A DNA stretch of 64,000 nt from Raphanus sativus. Taxonomy: Eukaryota; Streptophyta; Magnoliopsida; Brassicales; Brassicaceae. Both the position numbers and the translations under genes were made by a program. The notes beneath the pieces were generated by a model. The model was not told the DNA's origin. It ran no database searches and saw only the letters and a program-made list of their open reading frames with translations. The stretch spans positions 9,556,106 to 9,620,105 of the forward strand of contig NC_079518.1 in NCBI RefSeq assembly GCF_000801105.2, in the 5' to 3' direction. Of this stretch, positions 34,896 through 47,315 are shown one piece after another; position 1 is the first letter of the stretch, and each line of letters opens with the position of its first letter.

Positions 34896-35880
34896 ATGTC
34901 TCGCAACTGCCATCCAGATTGCCAAAGAGCAGCCGCTGCCAAAGAAGAAGATGGTAAATTTGATTTTGGTTTTGCCTGATTGTTACTATAGATGATTGCA
35001 TTGGGAACTGATTTATGGTTTTGTTTTTTCTCTGTCTTGTAGATTCTGCTGAAAGAGCCGCTACGGTAGCAGCTAACCTTATCAGCACTGCGCGTCTGAT
35101 CCTCAAGCTGGACCGTGAGTTTACAGAGTACTCAGCTCAGTTCCTGGTGGACAACGCTCTCGTCGAGAAGGAGCCAGCGCAGGGTCCACACCCCTCCACG
35201 CTTAAGATCGAGGACTGCATTGAGTATCTGGTGAACATGGCTTCTCCCAAGACAGAGGCCGAGCTGGAAGAGATGGAGAAAGAAAGACAGCGGCGCGCCA
35301 GGATAACTGTCAAGGACTGCCTCGAGTGCGCCTTCAAGGAAGGGATACCGAGATACGAACACTGGGGGCACTTGGGATGTGTTTCCAAGGTTCCCCCGTT
35401 TGCTGCTCTGATGCCTCGCGTTCCCGTGAAAGGAGAAGTGGTCGAGGCTAAGGAGCTGAAAGACGCGTTTAAGTTGTTGCAGGATGGACCGGTGGGAGCA
35501 AAGCTGCATGTCTTCGCTCCTGAGATCGATCTTGTCGGAGAAAATGTACAGTCCTCTCTCTCCCTCTTTGATTAGTTATATTGTATTGGTAAAAGCTTTC
35601 ATCTAATCTTGTTGTTATTGTGTGGCAGGGAGTTTACGATGCCCCGTCAGTTGGTGGAACAAGCTACGTTGGGCTTAGGGACGTGATCCTTGTAGCAGTA
35701 GACAAGATCAATGGAGAAGCAGTTGGGACTGTGAAGATTCGCTACAAGAAGAAGACTCGGTACATCAATGTGTCTTTGCGCCGTATGTTCACCACACTAG
35801 CGCACAAAGGCGACGAGTCTCAGACCATTGCGCCGACGGGTCTTCTCGTTGACTTCATCATCCCTCGCTTGTCCAAGTGA
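34896..35880 (+). CDS. Papain-fold-like protein without recognisable catalytic residues, copy 2, 270 aa
   Basis: Exons 34896-34953, 35043-35545 and 35629-35880 give 270 residues, with the same intron positions and phases as copy 1. It begins MSRNCHPDCQRAAAAKEE and aligns along its length, sharing DSAERAATVAANLIS, YSAQFLVDNAL, MASPKTEAELEEMEK and ITVKDCLECAFKEG. The papain-like C-terminal half reads GPVGAKLHVFAPEI, ENGVYDAPS, SYVGLRDVIL; Arg again stands where papains have His. Substitutions relative to copy 1 are mostly conservative and the frame is intact, so both copies appear to be under selection. A leader intron starting near 34379 precedes the ATG. Confidence 0.75.
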
Positions 35881-36270
35881 ATAACCAAGATCTTCGATGA
35901 TCTTGTGGTAAGTATCTAAGTAAACCAGATCTTAGGATCTTTGGTTAGTATCTAGAGAGAACAATATGGTATGTAATAAGTGAAGTATTGTGAAAACCTT
36001 ATGCTGTTTGTTTGACTTTTGTTTATCGTTTGATGTTTGTCTGTTTCTAGGAGACTCTTATCTATCTATCAGTAAAGAAGTTATGATGACTACTTTATAA
36101 GATGTTTAGTATCAGTTTGTTTAACCGTTATGCTAAGAAACATTATCCCTCGTTGCATGGTACCAACCTTTAAAAACTATATAACATGCAGGAGTACTGT
36201 TAGGTGGTCCATGTGATTATAGTATTAGTAAGACCTGTATATAATATTCTTGAGCTACACTTTCTCATTA

Positions 36271-36614
36271 AATAAGAACAGCTTAGTTTACTCAAATCCC
36301 ATTCTCGCTTATTAATTAAAATGTTTGACACACAGATTGTTAATACTACACATTCAACATAATATCTTTAGTCTTGCACATCTTGAACTACAAAACCAAG
36401 ATGTAGGCAACAGAAGGAACATAAACAAAACACAAAATCGAGAAAAACAAAACCAGGTGACAAAACTGAAACTGATCTCGATTACAAGTGCTGTATTAAC
36501 TCTTTAACATTTTCTCTAACTAACGATATCAAGAAAGGGCTCACCTGTTTGCTGGCGAGTTTAGCTCTTAAACTGATCAAAAACATGTATTGAGATGAAA
36601 CTTACACAAAGCTT
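36271..36614. other. Spacer, no gene seen
   Basis: AT-rich; lies between the duplicated unit and the 3' end of the eIF(iso)4G pseudogene. Confidence 0.45.
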
Positions 36615-39479
36615 TTACACCAAACTACGGCAAGCCTCGATTTCTGGTGCTTGCGTAGCCAACACAGACTCGCTTACACTCTTTATAACAGCATCCAAGA
36701 CTGCTTTCTTGAACCACTCATCCTCCATTTTCACTACAATCTCTTTCACCATCCCAAGGATCTCCCCAAAGTTGTTTGGCGCCTTTGGCAGATCAATCCC
36801 AATGTCATCCAGCATAGACCCGTAAAGCACACAGCCACTCCCTACGTCTTTAGGATTTAGAACGTTCTTAGAGACCAAATGATTCAAGAGTTTCCCCACT
36901 CAACGCACGGTGGGTTTTTCTCCAACCCGAGGGAGATGGATTCTCTGACGAGCTCGGGATGGTAAGATGGTGATTTCAGTTCCTCTACCATTGTAGTGCT
37001 TCATCCAATAGACGGACACTGAAATATTCTTCCAGAAGCGACTTGGTTTTTCTGCTGAGCACTTCTGAGATCAAGCTAGTAGCAATAGGAGGAGCCACCT
37101 CCTGTGGCTGTGGTGGTGTTTGTGTCTTCTCCACTGTTTGTCTGCTCAGGGCAGCACTATAACCTTGCAAAAGAGCACTTGGTCTACTACCATTCAAGAT
37201 ACCTCCACTGCCCTGAGGTAAGGCCTTGAGTTAACCGATAGTGACTTGTCCATTATAACAGGAGACTGAACACGCCCTGAGAGCTGTGGATTATGCCTAT
37301 TCCCTCTAGGCATGGAACGGGACCTTCCCATCTCCCAGCCGTCATCATCTGTTCCAGGCATCATTCCTCCAGTACCAGAACGTCCAAAGAAGTTTCCAGA
37401 GCCTATAACTTCAGCATCAGCACCACCAATATTGCTTCTCATATTCGCCATTGCACGGGGGCAATTTGATGAACTATCTTTCTCAGGCACCATCTTCTGC
37501 TTCAGAAGCTCACCAACCAAACGGATGTTTCCTAACGTTCGAAGCTTGGCCGTTCTTTCCTTGTCTCTGCGGTCCATCTCTTGCGCTGGATCAGTCATCA
37601 GTCTGACTTCTTCCTTCAGTTTGTCAGCGCCTTCAAACTGTTCTTGGCAGTTATTCAAAAGCACTCTTTTGAATGTTACTTCTTTTTCCACCGGCTTCCT
37701 CAGATGGGAAGGAAGGCAGCTTTCCATTGATATCAAAAACACAAGAGAGCATGCAATGATTATGCCTTCTCAAAAATCAGCTGTATCGCTCCCTGAATTT
37801 CAAGATAAAGGACAATGATTATGCCGTGAAGAGAGAGCTACAAACAAGTCCGAATGCATAATATGAAATTAGGAACATACCTTAAGGATATCAGCAGAAG
37901 TGATCTCAGAGTCGATTAATTGACCTTTAAGGAGGTCATACTTCTCAGGAGTCATCTTGTTCAGAATACTGCAGAGAACATGAGACTATATTGATTTGAT
38001 CAACTATATAAAGCAAATAAACCCAAACACAAAGACATATACTCATTATAGTAATGCAGAATACAATAATACCCTTTCACAGTCTTGAGGACTTGGTCCT
38101 TTTCTGAAAGAGTTCCTCTTCTAGCTGACCATGGAACCTCTGCTTTAACCAAAGCAGGAGGAGGACCAGACTGTTTCAGTAAGTTATCATGTTTAGTCAC
38201 AAACAATAACCACCCAAGGCCAAAAGAAAACTAAGTTATTGTCAGAATAGTCAACACTCACTCGTTGGTTTGATCCATTATGTGCATCTATAGGTTCACG
38301 TTGGTCTTTTCCTTGACCTTGCTTTACTTGGGGAAGGAATAGATGCACGACTATGCCAATCACGGTTATCAGTCTCCGAGTAACGATTCTGAACTTGAAC
38401 TGCAGGCTGAATAGAGCAAACAAGAATAGGAACATTAAAAAAAAAACTGAAACAATTAACACAACTAGAAACAACGTTTCATTGACTCACCTGACTTTCA
38501 GAACGGCCCCAGCTCTGCTCATCCCCAAAAAGATCAGATGCAAGTTCCTGACTGAGCTTCAGGATTGTCTCAGAGACTTCGAACGCCTACACAGAGAAAA
38601 TGGTGATTCGGTGAATGACTGATTTCAAACGAATCTATCAACCTACACCCAGGAATGATCACTTCAAAGGTGCTAACAAGTAGGAGACATTTAAACCAAA
38701 CTAAACAGTGCATTATAAAGATTCTAGTTACCTCTTTAAGCTGAAGCAGCTGTTCTCTGGTGAACCTCAAAATCTCATGACCTTCAAATCTGGAGTCCCC
38801 TCTCTACTAGAAAAAAAAAACTTCAACCTCAGAACTCAAAGCACAAAATGAAAACAGGGTAGGATGATTTAAAACCATGAGCTCTAATCAAGAAGATGAA
38901 TCAACCATATCCATAGGGTCCTTTATGAGCATCAACGAACTTATAGAGTGCCCACCTAAAAAAGCCTACAAGTATCAATATTCGTCCATATTTACAGCAA
39001 GGTCACATAGCTAAAGCGCCCCACCAAGAATTAGGACATTGCATTTAAGTTAAAACATGGTTGTATGATTAATACTTATGCGCTCAAATCAAGAAGATGA
39101 ATAAATTATATACGTAGGGTCCTTTATGAGCATCAAAGAACTTAAAGATTGCCCACCTAAAAAGCCTACAATCATCAATCTTTGTCCACATTTACAGCAA
39201 GGTCGCATTGCTTAAGCGCCCCACCAAGAATTAGGACATTGCATTGTCTGTTCAACAAAAGAACGAATCCAATCATCAAACTTACAAATATTCGGCTTAT
39301 CTAACTCAAAACAACTTTTAGAAGAATACAAAAAGCAGAGGAATCAATCTTACCTTGACGGCAAAGGAAGGAGCGTCTCCGACATCGGTAAGGTCAGAAG
39401 AGGAAGAAGAAGATAAGGTGGAGCGTGGGAAAAAGAGTCTGCTTCCTCCACGACCGCCTCCAGGTCTCAAGCTCAGCAT
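36615..39479 (-). pseudogene. eIF(iso)4G-like translation initiation factor, pseudogene
   Basis: Exon order on the minus strand is recognisable: 39479-39354 (LSLRPGGGRGGSRLF), 38803-38732 (RFEGHEILRFTREQLLQLKE), 38586-38491 (LFGDEQSWGRSES), then QNRYSETDNRDWHSR near 38400, [20 protein letters not shown] near 38130, the MIF4G start near 37930, [17 protein letters not shown] and [19 protein letters not shown] in 37680-37480, and the MA3 region ([15 protein letters not shown] near 37040, [15 protein letters not shown] near 36790). Breaks: a frameshift near 38310, loss of about ten codons plus a stop in the MIF4G start near 37770, loss of the second half of MIF4G after MVPEK, and frameshifts near 37215, 36998 and 36897. 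eIF(iso)4G normally scaffolds eIF(iso)4E and eIF4A on capped mRNA; this copy cannot. Position matches Arabidopsis At4g30680, itself a short MA3-only gene. Confidence 0.88.
38862..39245 (-). repeat. Tandem ~185-base duplication in intron 1 of the pseudogene
   Basis: Copies at about 38862-39045 and 39064-39245, sharing AGGGTCCTTTATGAGCATCA and GCGCCCCACCAAGAATTAGG. Confidence 0.85.
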
Positions 39480-40689
39480 CACTCGAATCTTTTCGCGGTA
39501 AAGGAAGGGTAAGAGCAGAGATGGTTCTGTTCTGAGACTGCTGCACAAAGACACACGAGTTTGAGGATTCTGGTCGTTAAAGCGAACAGCTTGACATTAC
39601 AGATGAAAACAATGTAGGATCAAAGAGAGATAATGGAGAAGTTTACCTGAGAGAGAGTTTGTGAGTGAAGAGAAAGAGATAATGCGGCGCAGAGTAGTGA
39701 AGAGTGTGTTTTATTTCTCTCTGTTAGGGCTTCGGACAGTGATTAAAATACTACAATGATGTTTGAGTAAATATTAAGAGAAGAAGTCCCATAGTCCTAA
39801 TATAATAGAAGTACCTAAGAAGGTTTTAAAAAAAAATTAAAGAGTAAAATTTAAGTTAGGTATTATTATTTACTTTTTTGCTGATATTTGTTTTCTTGTT
39901 TCTTTAATTTTATTGAAATAACAAATTTGCGTGCTTGGATTTTGATTCGATTTTTAAAATTTTCCGATTTTCAAATTTAACTTTTTATATCCCACTCAAG
40001 TTTTATATATGATATTATCAAAATCAGTTCAGTTATATTTTATAGTTCTAAAACTAAATACATTTATGGTTCAGTTTATAACAATTTGAAATATATATTT
40101 TTTGATGAAATGTGAAATGAAATATACATATTTGGATATCATATCAAAATATGTATGAAATTAAATATTTTAAATATTTATTATTTATTTTGGATATTAA
40201 TTCAAATTGTTAATATTTTTTGTAAATTGTTTGGATCTTTCATATCATTTGAAAGATTGTGTCATGATTAGTGTGGTGAAACCTACGTAATTACACATAT
40301 GTTTCTTTTTAATGGAATTGGAATTTGAAATTTGTGCTCTGTTTACGAATTCATAATTTTTTTTATCTAAATTGTTTATGTCGATGTTCTCCATACATAT
40401 AACTTTTTCATTCTTTAATAAGATGTTATGAATAAAATCATCAGAATTAAGAAATTTGTATTTTTAAAATAGTTGTATTAATAATATAAATTTAAATTTA
40501 GTTGATAAATCATAAATAACACAAAAAATTGTTGGTCAGTCAGTTTTTAACAAAATTAAATTATTTTTGAAATAACAAAACATTTTATATTTTGAAACAT
40601 CAAATTCCTGTAAAACATCTTTTTCTATATATTTTTTTTATCAAATTTCTATAAAATATACATCTTTTTCTATTTTTTTCAACTGTTAG
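39480..40689. other. Upstream of eIF(iso)4G pseudogene, then AT-rich spacer
   Basis: 39480-39730 keeps a leader-like sequence of the former gene (GA-rich exon pieces). 39800-40689 is AT-rich with no recognised feature. Confidence 0.45.
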
Positions 40690-41200
40690 GAATCTAGGAA
40701 CATAATGTAATAAAATTCATAACTAGCGTCACTTGGAATATCAACTTTTGCAAAATTATCAGCAATGTCATTTCGAGAACGGTTTGTCCATCTTAACATC
40801 ACTTCTTTGAACTTTTTGCTCCACCATCTTACTTCTCGGGTCCAGTTATATGTTCCAAAGCTGGTCCAGTTATATGTTCCAAAGCTAACACTTTTGCATT
40901 GAATGTAGCCATCATCTTCTTGTTATCTCCTTCAAAAATCACCTTAGTAAAACCTTGGCTCCAACAATGTTGTATTGCCATAATAAAAGCATGAAACTCT
41001 GTCTCTATCACAGACTAAGCAAGTCCTCTTCCCTGTCCTGATCCCAGATATGTGCTATTCACATCTCTTAAAATCCAACCTGCTTTACAAGGTATCGAAG
41101 GTGATATAAACGATCTATCAAAGTTACATTTTATCCATCCTTGTCTTGGATATTGCCAGTTGTTCTCAGTTGTATCGTATCATTGACCTCCCTGTTACTA
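40690..41200 (-). pseudogene. LINE RNase H domain fragment
   Basis: A minus-strand frame at 41011-40829 reads IETEFHAFIMAIQHCWSQGF then TKVIFEGDNKKM, the central part of the RNase H domain ending plant LINE ORF2. Weak extensions on both sides (QGWIKCNFDRSF upstream, WTNRSRNDIADNFAK downstream) show the rest in other frames. A 24-base stretch (GCTGGTCCAGTTATATGTTC) is tandemly doubled at 40840-40885, duplicating EHITGPAL. Confidence 0.7.
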
Positions 41201-41787
41201 GTGTGCCGAGAATTTTGCATATCCGTTATGTTTTGAGACCATTCTTTGTTGTTATTGAAGGGAGGGATATTTGTTGTTGTATCAACAAGACGTAAAATTA
41301 TATATTGGTTTCACCATCATTATAAAGTTGCATATACCAGCATCCGATATCTTGGCTTGCAAGTCAAGTTAAAGAACTTCATAATTGTTAGCCCTAAAAT
41401 TGAAGGCTTCACAACAAAATTTTATATTAACAAACTAGTTATAGATATATACAAAAGAAGTACATAAAAGTTCATGAATCAATAAGTTAATCTACCCTAT
41501 GACATCATATCAGCATTACGCATGTACCGCACCCAAAACATCTTAATCTATACCCTCTTTGTAACAAACATTTTCTCTTTATTTTTTAGGGTTTGGGTTT
41601 GAGGAGAACCTTTGGTAATGGTAAGACGTGTGATCTTCCTTCTTTTTTTTTGGTCGAATCTAAAATCTATTTGTATAATATACAAAATAAAAACAGCAAA
41701 ATCTCCCATGTTTTCAAAGAGGCTGCTTAGCATCTCCATCATGTGCTATCTATATCAGATCCCTTTTTCATATCTAAACATACATGA
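41201..41787. other. Spacer, no gene seen
   Basis: 3' flank of the membrane protein gene. No feature recognised. Confidence 0.4.
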
Positions 41788-42237
41788 TCATGAGCCCATA
41801 GAAATGGCTAGTGGCATCTCACTTTCATGTGAATCTACCGTGGAGGTTGACATTCTTTTCTTTGATTGGTTCCCTTCAACTTGCCCTTGTTGGTGAGCTA
41901 TCTCCTCAGGATCATCATCATGAGCCTCTAAAGATTGCTCGGGAGGATCAATATCACGAGCATTGGACTCTCCGGTCGCATTGTTGTTATTACCACCCGA
42001 TCCAATGACCATCCTAAACCCAAAAGTGCGGGAGACTATGCGGTACGCAAAGGTTAGGATCCAAAAGGACCAAGGGAGACATACAAAGAAAATGCCTAGG
42101 TAAGAGAGCCAAGCTGGAGGGTAAGGGAGGATTGTGTATGCAATTAGACAACCTCCTCCGACAGCTATTGATAGGAAGAGAAACAAGGTTATGAGAAATA
42201 TGAATACCCGACCCGCCCCTGGATCTGGTACAGGCAT
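41788..42237 (-). CDS. Uncharacterised two-pass membrane protein, 149 aa
   Basis: A single uninterrupted exon from ATG 42237 to TGA 41788. After a short Pro-rich start (MPVPDPGAGR) come two hydrophobic helices, about residues 11-36 (VFIFLITLFLFLSIAVGG) and 42-66 (WLSYLGIFFVCLPWSFWILT). The second half is polar and acidic (DIDPPEQSLEAHDDDPEE, then KKRMSTSTVDSHESEM), suggesting a cytosolic tail. Codon use and the sharp division into membrane and acidic parts argue for a real gene. I do not recognise the family; no catalytic motif is visible. Confidence 0.65.
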   Translation of the reverse strand: MPVPDPGAGRVFIFLITLFLFLSIAVGGGCLIAYTILPYPPAWLSYLGIFFVCLPWSFWILTFAYRIVSRTFGFRMVIGSGGNNNNATGESNARDIDPPEQSLEAHDDDPEEIAHQQGQVEGNQSKKRMSTSTVDSHESEMPLAISMGS

Positions 42238-42716
42238 CGTTCTTTTAAGGAAAGAGCGATCTTATAAGGTGAAGAAGGATCAAGATACGTTTAAGGGTAC
42301 TTCTATATCATCCTCCATTTACGAAGTTGCTCCTTCTCTTTCTTTCAATTTTTTTTCTCAAATGGGGTTTGTATCGGTTGAAGAGGATAGCCTGAAACAA
42401 GATTCAATCACACACACACAAAGAAAAAGAGCAATGAGGAGAAAGAAAACCCAAGAATATATTTTTGTGTTGTTTTGTTTGTGTAGTTTGACAAGAATAG
42501 TCATTAGTCATTTTTTTCTTTTCTTTTCTTTTTCTACATTTGTCATTCCATAGGAGAGGGACGGACGTCCGTAGATAAAGGACCTATAAGCTTTTTGCAA
42601 TCTTAATTAATCAGAGAGATGATATGTGCTCATGTGTACTAGTAAACTCATATTATACAAGGTGCAATGTGAGGAAACTTGTTTTGCTATCTTTATCATC
42701 AAAAATTCAAAAATAC
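42238..42716. other. Promoter side of the membrane protein gene
   Basis: Divergent spacer; a short open frame over 42134-42553 on the plus strand is antisense to the gene start and leader and has no protein-like composition. Confidence 0.4.
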
Positions 42717-43523
42717 AATTAGACTATTCCAGCTCTGGAGATTTGCATTCTAAATATTACTAATGATAAATACGGCACATGCAAAGAATACAATCAATCA
42801 ATGCTATTAAAACTGGATCATAACCGGTTGATAAAAAGTTATATCTAACTTCTATTTTATTAAACTAACTATAAGTTAAATCAATTTTTTATATTCGCGA
42901 TTAGTTTTTAATAATACACATTTGGTAACCGCCACAAATACATGGATCCACTCCTCTCAAACAAACTAAGGTTGTGTATGTTCATATGCACAACAAGAAA
43001 TATTTAAGTTAAGCAAACTCATTATAATTGGTTCAATAAAATAAAAGTTGGACATAACATTTATCAATAAATTATCAATTGAAACAAATCTAAATATTAA
43101 AATTAAACTTAAAAAAAATAAAATTAAAACAAAAAATATACACGCTCAGAATCTAGTTGTTGCAATTAAAGTCATACTAAATATATGTTTTCAAATAAAA
43201 CAAGAATCAAAATGAGTATGTTCCAATTTTAAGGATTTGTATTTTTCTGATATCGAGTCTATCAGTAATTATTTTGTTATATATATATTTTTGATATTTA
43301 AAGCTGGAGTTCAAGGAATTGCATTCCATTTTCTGCTTTCATTTTAAAGAAGTTTTGAAGCCTTGATATATTCTCAAGTATCGGCCACAATAGAATAGGA
43401 AGTTTTCAATATTCATCTTTAAAGCGTAGATACTTTTCCTTGTAATCTTGTTCTACTTTGGCCAAACCTAGTATACAAATATTTGATTTGATTTGAATAT
43501 GATTAAGATAAGACGGTAATCAA

Positions 43524-44608
43524 TCTATCTTATTAAAGTAGAAGTACTTTAAGCTTTTGTTTGGTAATAGAGATAAGAGTCTTTAAAAAAAAAATTTTTG
43601 TTTGGTAACAAAGATAGTAGAGAATTTTGTCTTTTCCTTATTTAAATGATAGATTTAAGTATTTAATGTTTTTTCCTAATTTAAATAATAGATTTTTTTA
43701 ATAGAATGAATCTTAACCAAAATAGATTTCCTTATAAATTTTTTGTTAACATTAAATATTTTTCAATATTTACTAATAAAAATAATAAAATAAAAAATCA
43801 CACATCAAAATCAATTTATATATCATATAAATAAAATATAAAATATTGTATTTATAAATTGTTAGTATAACACTTTTATAATATAATTCCAATTAGTTAT
43901 AAATATTAGATTTTTATATGATACACTATGATATAATAGACGATTAAAATCACATAATATAATTATTTAAAGTAATAAATAAAAAATTTGTTTTAAAATG
44001 GTATACTAACAATTATGTAATACATATTAATTTACATATATATATATATATATATATATATTATCATTAGAATCTATCTTATTAAAGTAGAAGTACTTTA
44101 AGCTTTTGTTTGGTAATAGCGATAGGAGTCTTTAAAAAAATTAAATTTTGTTTGGTAACAAAGATAGTAGAGAATTTTGTCTTTTCCTTATTTAAATGAT
44201 AGATTTAAGTATTTAATATATTTTCCTAATTTAAATAATAGATTTCTTTAATAGAACAAATCTTAACCAAAATAGATTTCCTTATAATTTTTTGTTAACA
44301 TTAAATATTTTTCAATATTTATTAATAAAAATAATAAAATAAAAATCACACATCAAAATCAATTTATATATCATATAAATAAAATATAAAATATTGTATT
44401 TATAAATTGTTAGTATAACACTTTTATAATATAATTCCAATTAGTTATAAATATTAGATTTTTATATGATACACTATGATATAATAGACGATTAAAATCA
44501 CATAATATAATTATTTAAAGTAATAAATAAAAAATTAGTTTTAAAATGTTATACTAACAATTATGTAATACATATTAATTTACACATATATATAGATATT
44601 ATCATTAG
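43524..44608 (+). repeat. Tandem ~545-base repeat of the Helitron 5' half
   Basis: Units 43524-44072 and 44073-44608 both begin TCTATCTTATTAAAGTAGAA and end near ATTATCATTAG; the 3' end of the Helitron is single. Confidence 0.9.
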
Positions 44609-44973
44609 AACAAAGAAAAAAATTGAAGTGAAAGCAAATATTTATACGGCCATATTTAAGATTTTTTTTAACAAATTTATTTTAATTTCAAATATGTTTA
44701 TATATTTTATTTATTTATAAATTATTTTATTTGTTATTAATAATGCTAAGATTTTGGAATTGGAAATATTTAATGATCCATCTCTATATTATTTTCATTA
44801 GGAATTATAAATTTATATCAAAATATTTTTTAAAACTTTTAATTTTTATTATAACTACAAATGTTAATTTTCAATCTAAATTTATGTTTAAATATTACAA
44901 ATATATCATTTATAAATGAAAAAATTAAAAACATAAAATAAATACCCGCCCGGTTGGGCGGGTCAAGATCTAG
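43524..44973 (+). mobile_element. Non-autonomous Helitron, 1450 bases, with a doubled 5' end
   Basis: Starts TCTATCTTATTAAAGTAG and ends with the hairpin CCCGCCCGGTTGGGCGGG, then TCAAGATCTAG, inserted between A and T. Copy 2 of the surrounding duplication keeps the empty site (GGTAATCAATTTATG at 47350-47364). No Rep/helicase coding. Confidence 0.9.
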
Positions 44974-45762
44974 TTTATGATTAAGAACACATTGTTGACT
45001 GGTGAACACAACAAAAAGCTAACCAATTAAGCAGTGATGACACATAACACGTGGCACATTCTATATCTATAGCCGTCAAAGAATAAGCAAACGCGGGCCC
45101 CGTCTAATATATCCATTATCCGCAACTACTGGCTCTCTGCCCGCCAGCGAATTAATAATATATCTAAATAACCATATTACCCCTTCTCCAGAGCGACAAA
45201 GCGGTGGGTAATTTCGTAATTTTACAGCACTCAGCTTTCCTTGTTAATCGAAAGACGATAGCGCGTGTCAGTACCTCCACAAATTAGACTATTCCAGTTC
45301 TGGAGATTTGCATTCTATATTACTAATGATAAATACAGGACATGGAAAAGAATACAATCAATCAATGATATTAAAACTGTGGATCATAACCAGTTGATAA
45401 AAAGCTATATCCAATTTATATTTTATTAAACTAAGTATAAATTAAATCAATTTTTCATATTCGTGATTACATTTTAATAATACACATTTGGTAACCTCCA
45501 CAAATACAGGGATCCACTCCTCTTAAACAAACTATGGTTGTGTATGTTAATATGCACAACAAGAAATATTTAAGTTAAGCAAACTCATTAGTAAAACTCA
45601 TTATAATTGGTCCAATAAAATAGAAGTTGGACATAACATTTATCAATAAGTTATCAATTGAAAATAAATCTAAATATAAAAATTAAAATTTTCAAAAAAA
45701 AATTAAAACAAAAAACATACATGCTTAGAATCTAGTTGTTACAATTAAAGTCATACTAAATA

Positions 45763-46006
45763 CTCGCTCTGTTTTTTAAAGATCCATGTTCTAGGAAAAA
45801 AATTGTTTTAAAAAATATATTTTTTACTTTTTCAATGTATTATTTAATGAAAATCTGTTAACTTTAAGAAAATTAATTGTGTTTATTGAATTTTTATTGG
45901 TGAAAGATTATGGAAAATTGTTATTCACAAAAATCAATGCATTTTAATGTGATTTCTTAATATATGTGAAAAGTCTAGAATATGTATCTTTAAAAAACAG
46001 AGGGAG
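45763..46006. mobile_element. Stowaway-type MITE, 244 bases
   Basis: Inverted ends CTCGCTCTGTTTTTTAAAGA and CTCCCTCTGTTTTTTAAAGA (right complement), with a TA duplication at each side. Copy 1 of the tandem duplication keeps the empty site (CTAAATATATGTTTTC, 43179-43194), which proves the borders. Confidence 0.88.
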
Positions 46007-46250
46007 TATATGTTTTCAAATAATTATTGTATCAGTAACTATTTTATAATATATATTTTTAATATTTGAAGCTGGAGTTCAAGGAATTGCATTCCATTTT
46101 CTGCTTTGATTTTAAATCAAGTTTTGAAGCCTTGATTTATTCTCAAGTATCGGCCACAATAGAATAGGAAGTTTTCAATATTCATCTTTTAAGCGTAGAT
46201 ACTTTTCCTTGTAATCTTGTTCTACTTTGGCCAAACCTAGTATACAAATA

Positions 46251-47315
46251 TCTATCTTATTAAAAGAGAAGTACCCATTTAAAAATACCCCTTAGTTTTC
46301 ACTTTTATTTACACTTTATGCCACTGTAATATTAATTAAGTTTCCTATTTTTATGCTTGTCTTTTTCACTTTAGGTAATGTGTTTTCCAAAATTAAATAC
46401 ACAATTAAACAATACTTTCTATTTTAATATTTTGTCTTTTTCACTTAGATTAATGTGTTTTCCAAAATTAAATTTGAATTAAATACACTTCATTAATTTC
46501 TCCATTAAATCAATTTCAAATTAAAAAAATTACATTTTTATTGGACAAACAATTCATAGAAATTATAATATCAACTTTTCATTTAACGAATCTGAACGAA
46601 AAATATTATCAAATTTGAACCGAAACTAGATAATATCTAAACGGATTTTTACCATTTTGGTATCTAGAAAACCATAACCAAACCTGATCTGAACGAAATA
46701 TTTTGGATATTCGAATGTATTTAAATCATATTTATATACTTAATATGTTAACTATTTTTAGAGTTAATATCAAAGATATAAGCTATTTTAAAGTTGTTTA
46801 AAATATTTGAAATATAAAAAATAGTCAAAAGTAAACATCTAAAATAGATAAACAATAATCAAAACACCAAAAATACTTAAAATATATATTTATTCTCATC
46901 CAAATATTCAAGTTAAACATATTTTTAATTTTTAATTTAGGTACTTTGGCTTACATTACTCAAATTACATTACTCATATTTACATGTTATATTATTTTAT
47001 TTTTAGATTTAGAGATATTTAAAGATATATAAATTTTGAAAATTTAAAAATAGTTTAAACGGGTTATCAAACCCGCAAAAATCCGAATCAAACCGGAACC
47101 AAAATTTATAAATACACGAATAAAGCTAGAATCTTTAAACTCGAAAATCTCAAACCCGAATAGATTTTAACTGAATTCGAGTGGATACCCAAATATCCAC
47201 CCCTAATTTAGTCAATATAAATAGATCAAATATTATAAATATATTATTTTGTATAAATAAATAAAAACTAAAAGTGAAAATTAATACCCGTGCGGTCGCA
47301 CGGGTCAAGATCTAG
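46251..47315 (+). mobile_element. Non-autonomous Helitron, 1065 bases
   Basis: Starts TCTATCTTATTAAAAGAG and ends with the hairpin CCCGTGCGGTCGCACGGG followed by TCAAGATCTAG, inserted between A and T. Copy 1 keeps the empty site (CAAATATTTGATTT near 43475). No coding capacity. Confidence 0.92.

Larger units (their letters stand above)
34013..36270 (+). repeat. Tandem segmental duplication, copy 2
   Basis: Second copy of the unit described at 31390-33805. Confidence 0.85.
42717..45278 (+). repeat. Tandem duplication of the ASG1-like gene upstream region, copy 1
   Basis: Runs from AATTAGACTATTCCAG to GCGTGTCAGTACCTCC and matches 45282-47670. Without its Helitron it is about 1.1 kb. Confidence 0.9.

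Noticed and set aside
41811..42553. Plus-strand frames opposite the two-pass membrane protein gene
   Set aside because: The minus frame has two clear membrane helices and a natural ATG; the plus frames lack protein-like character.
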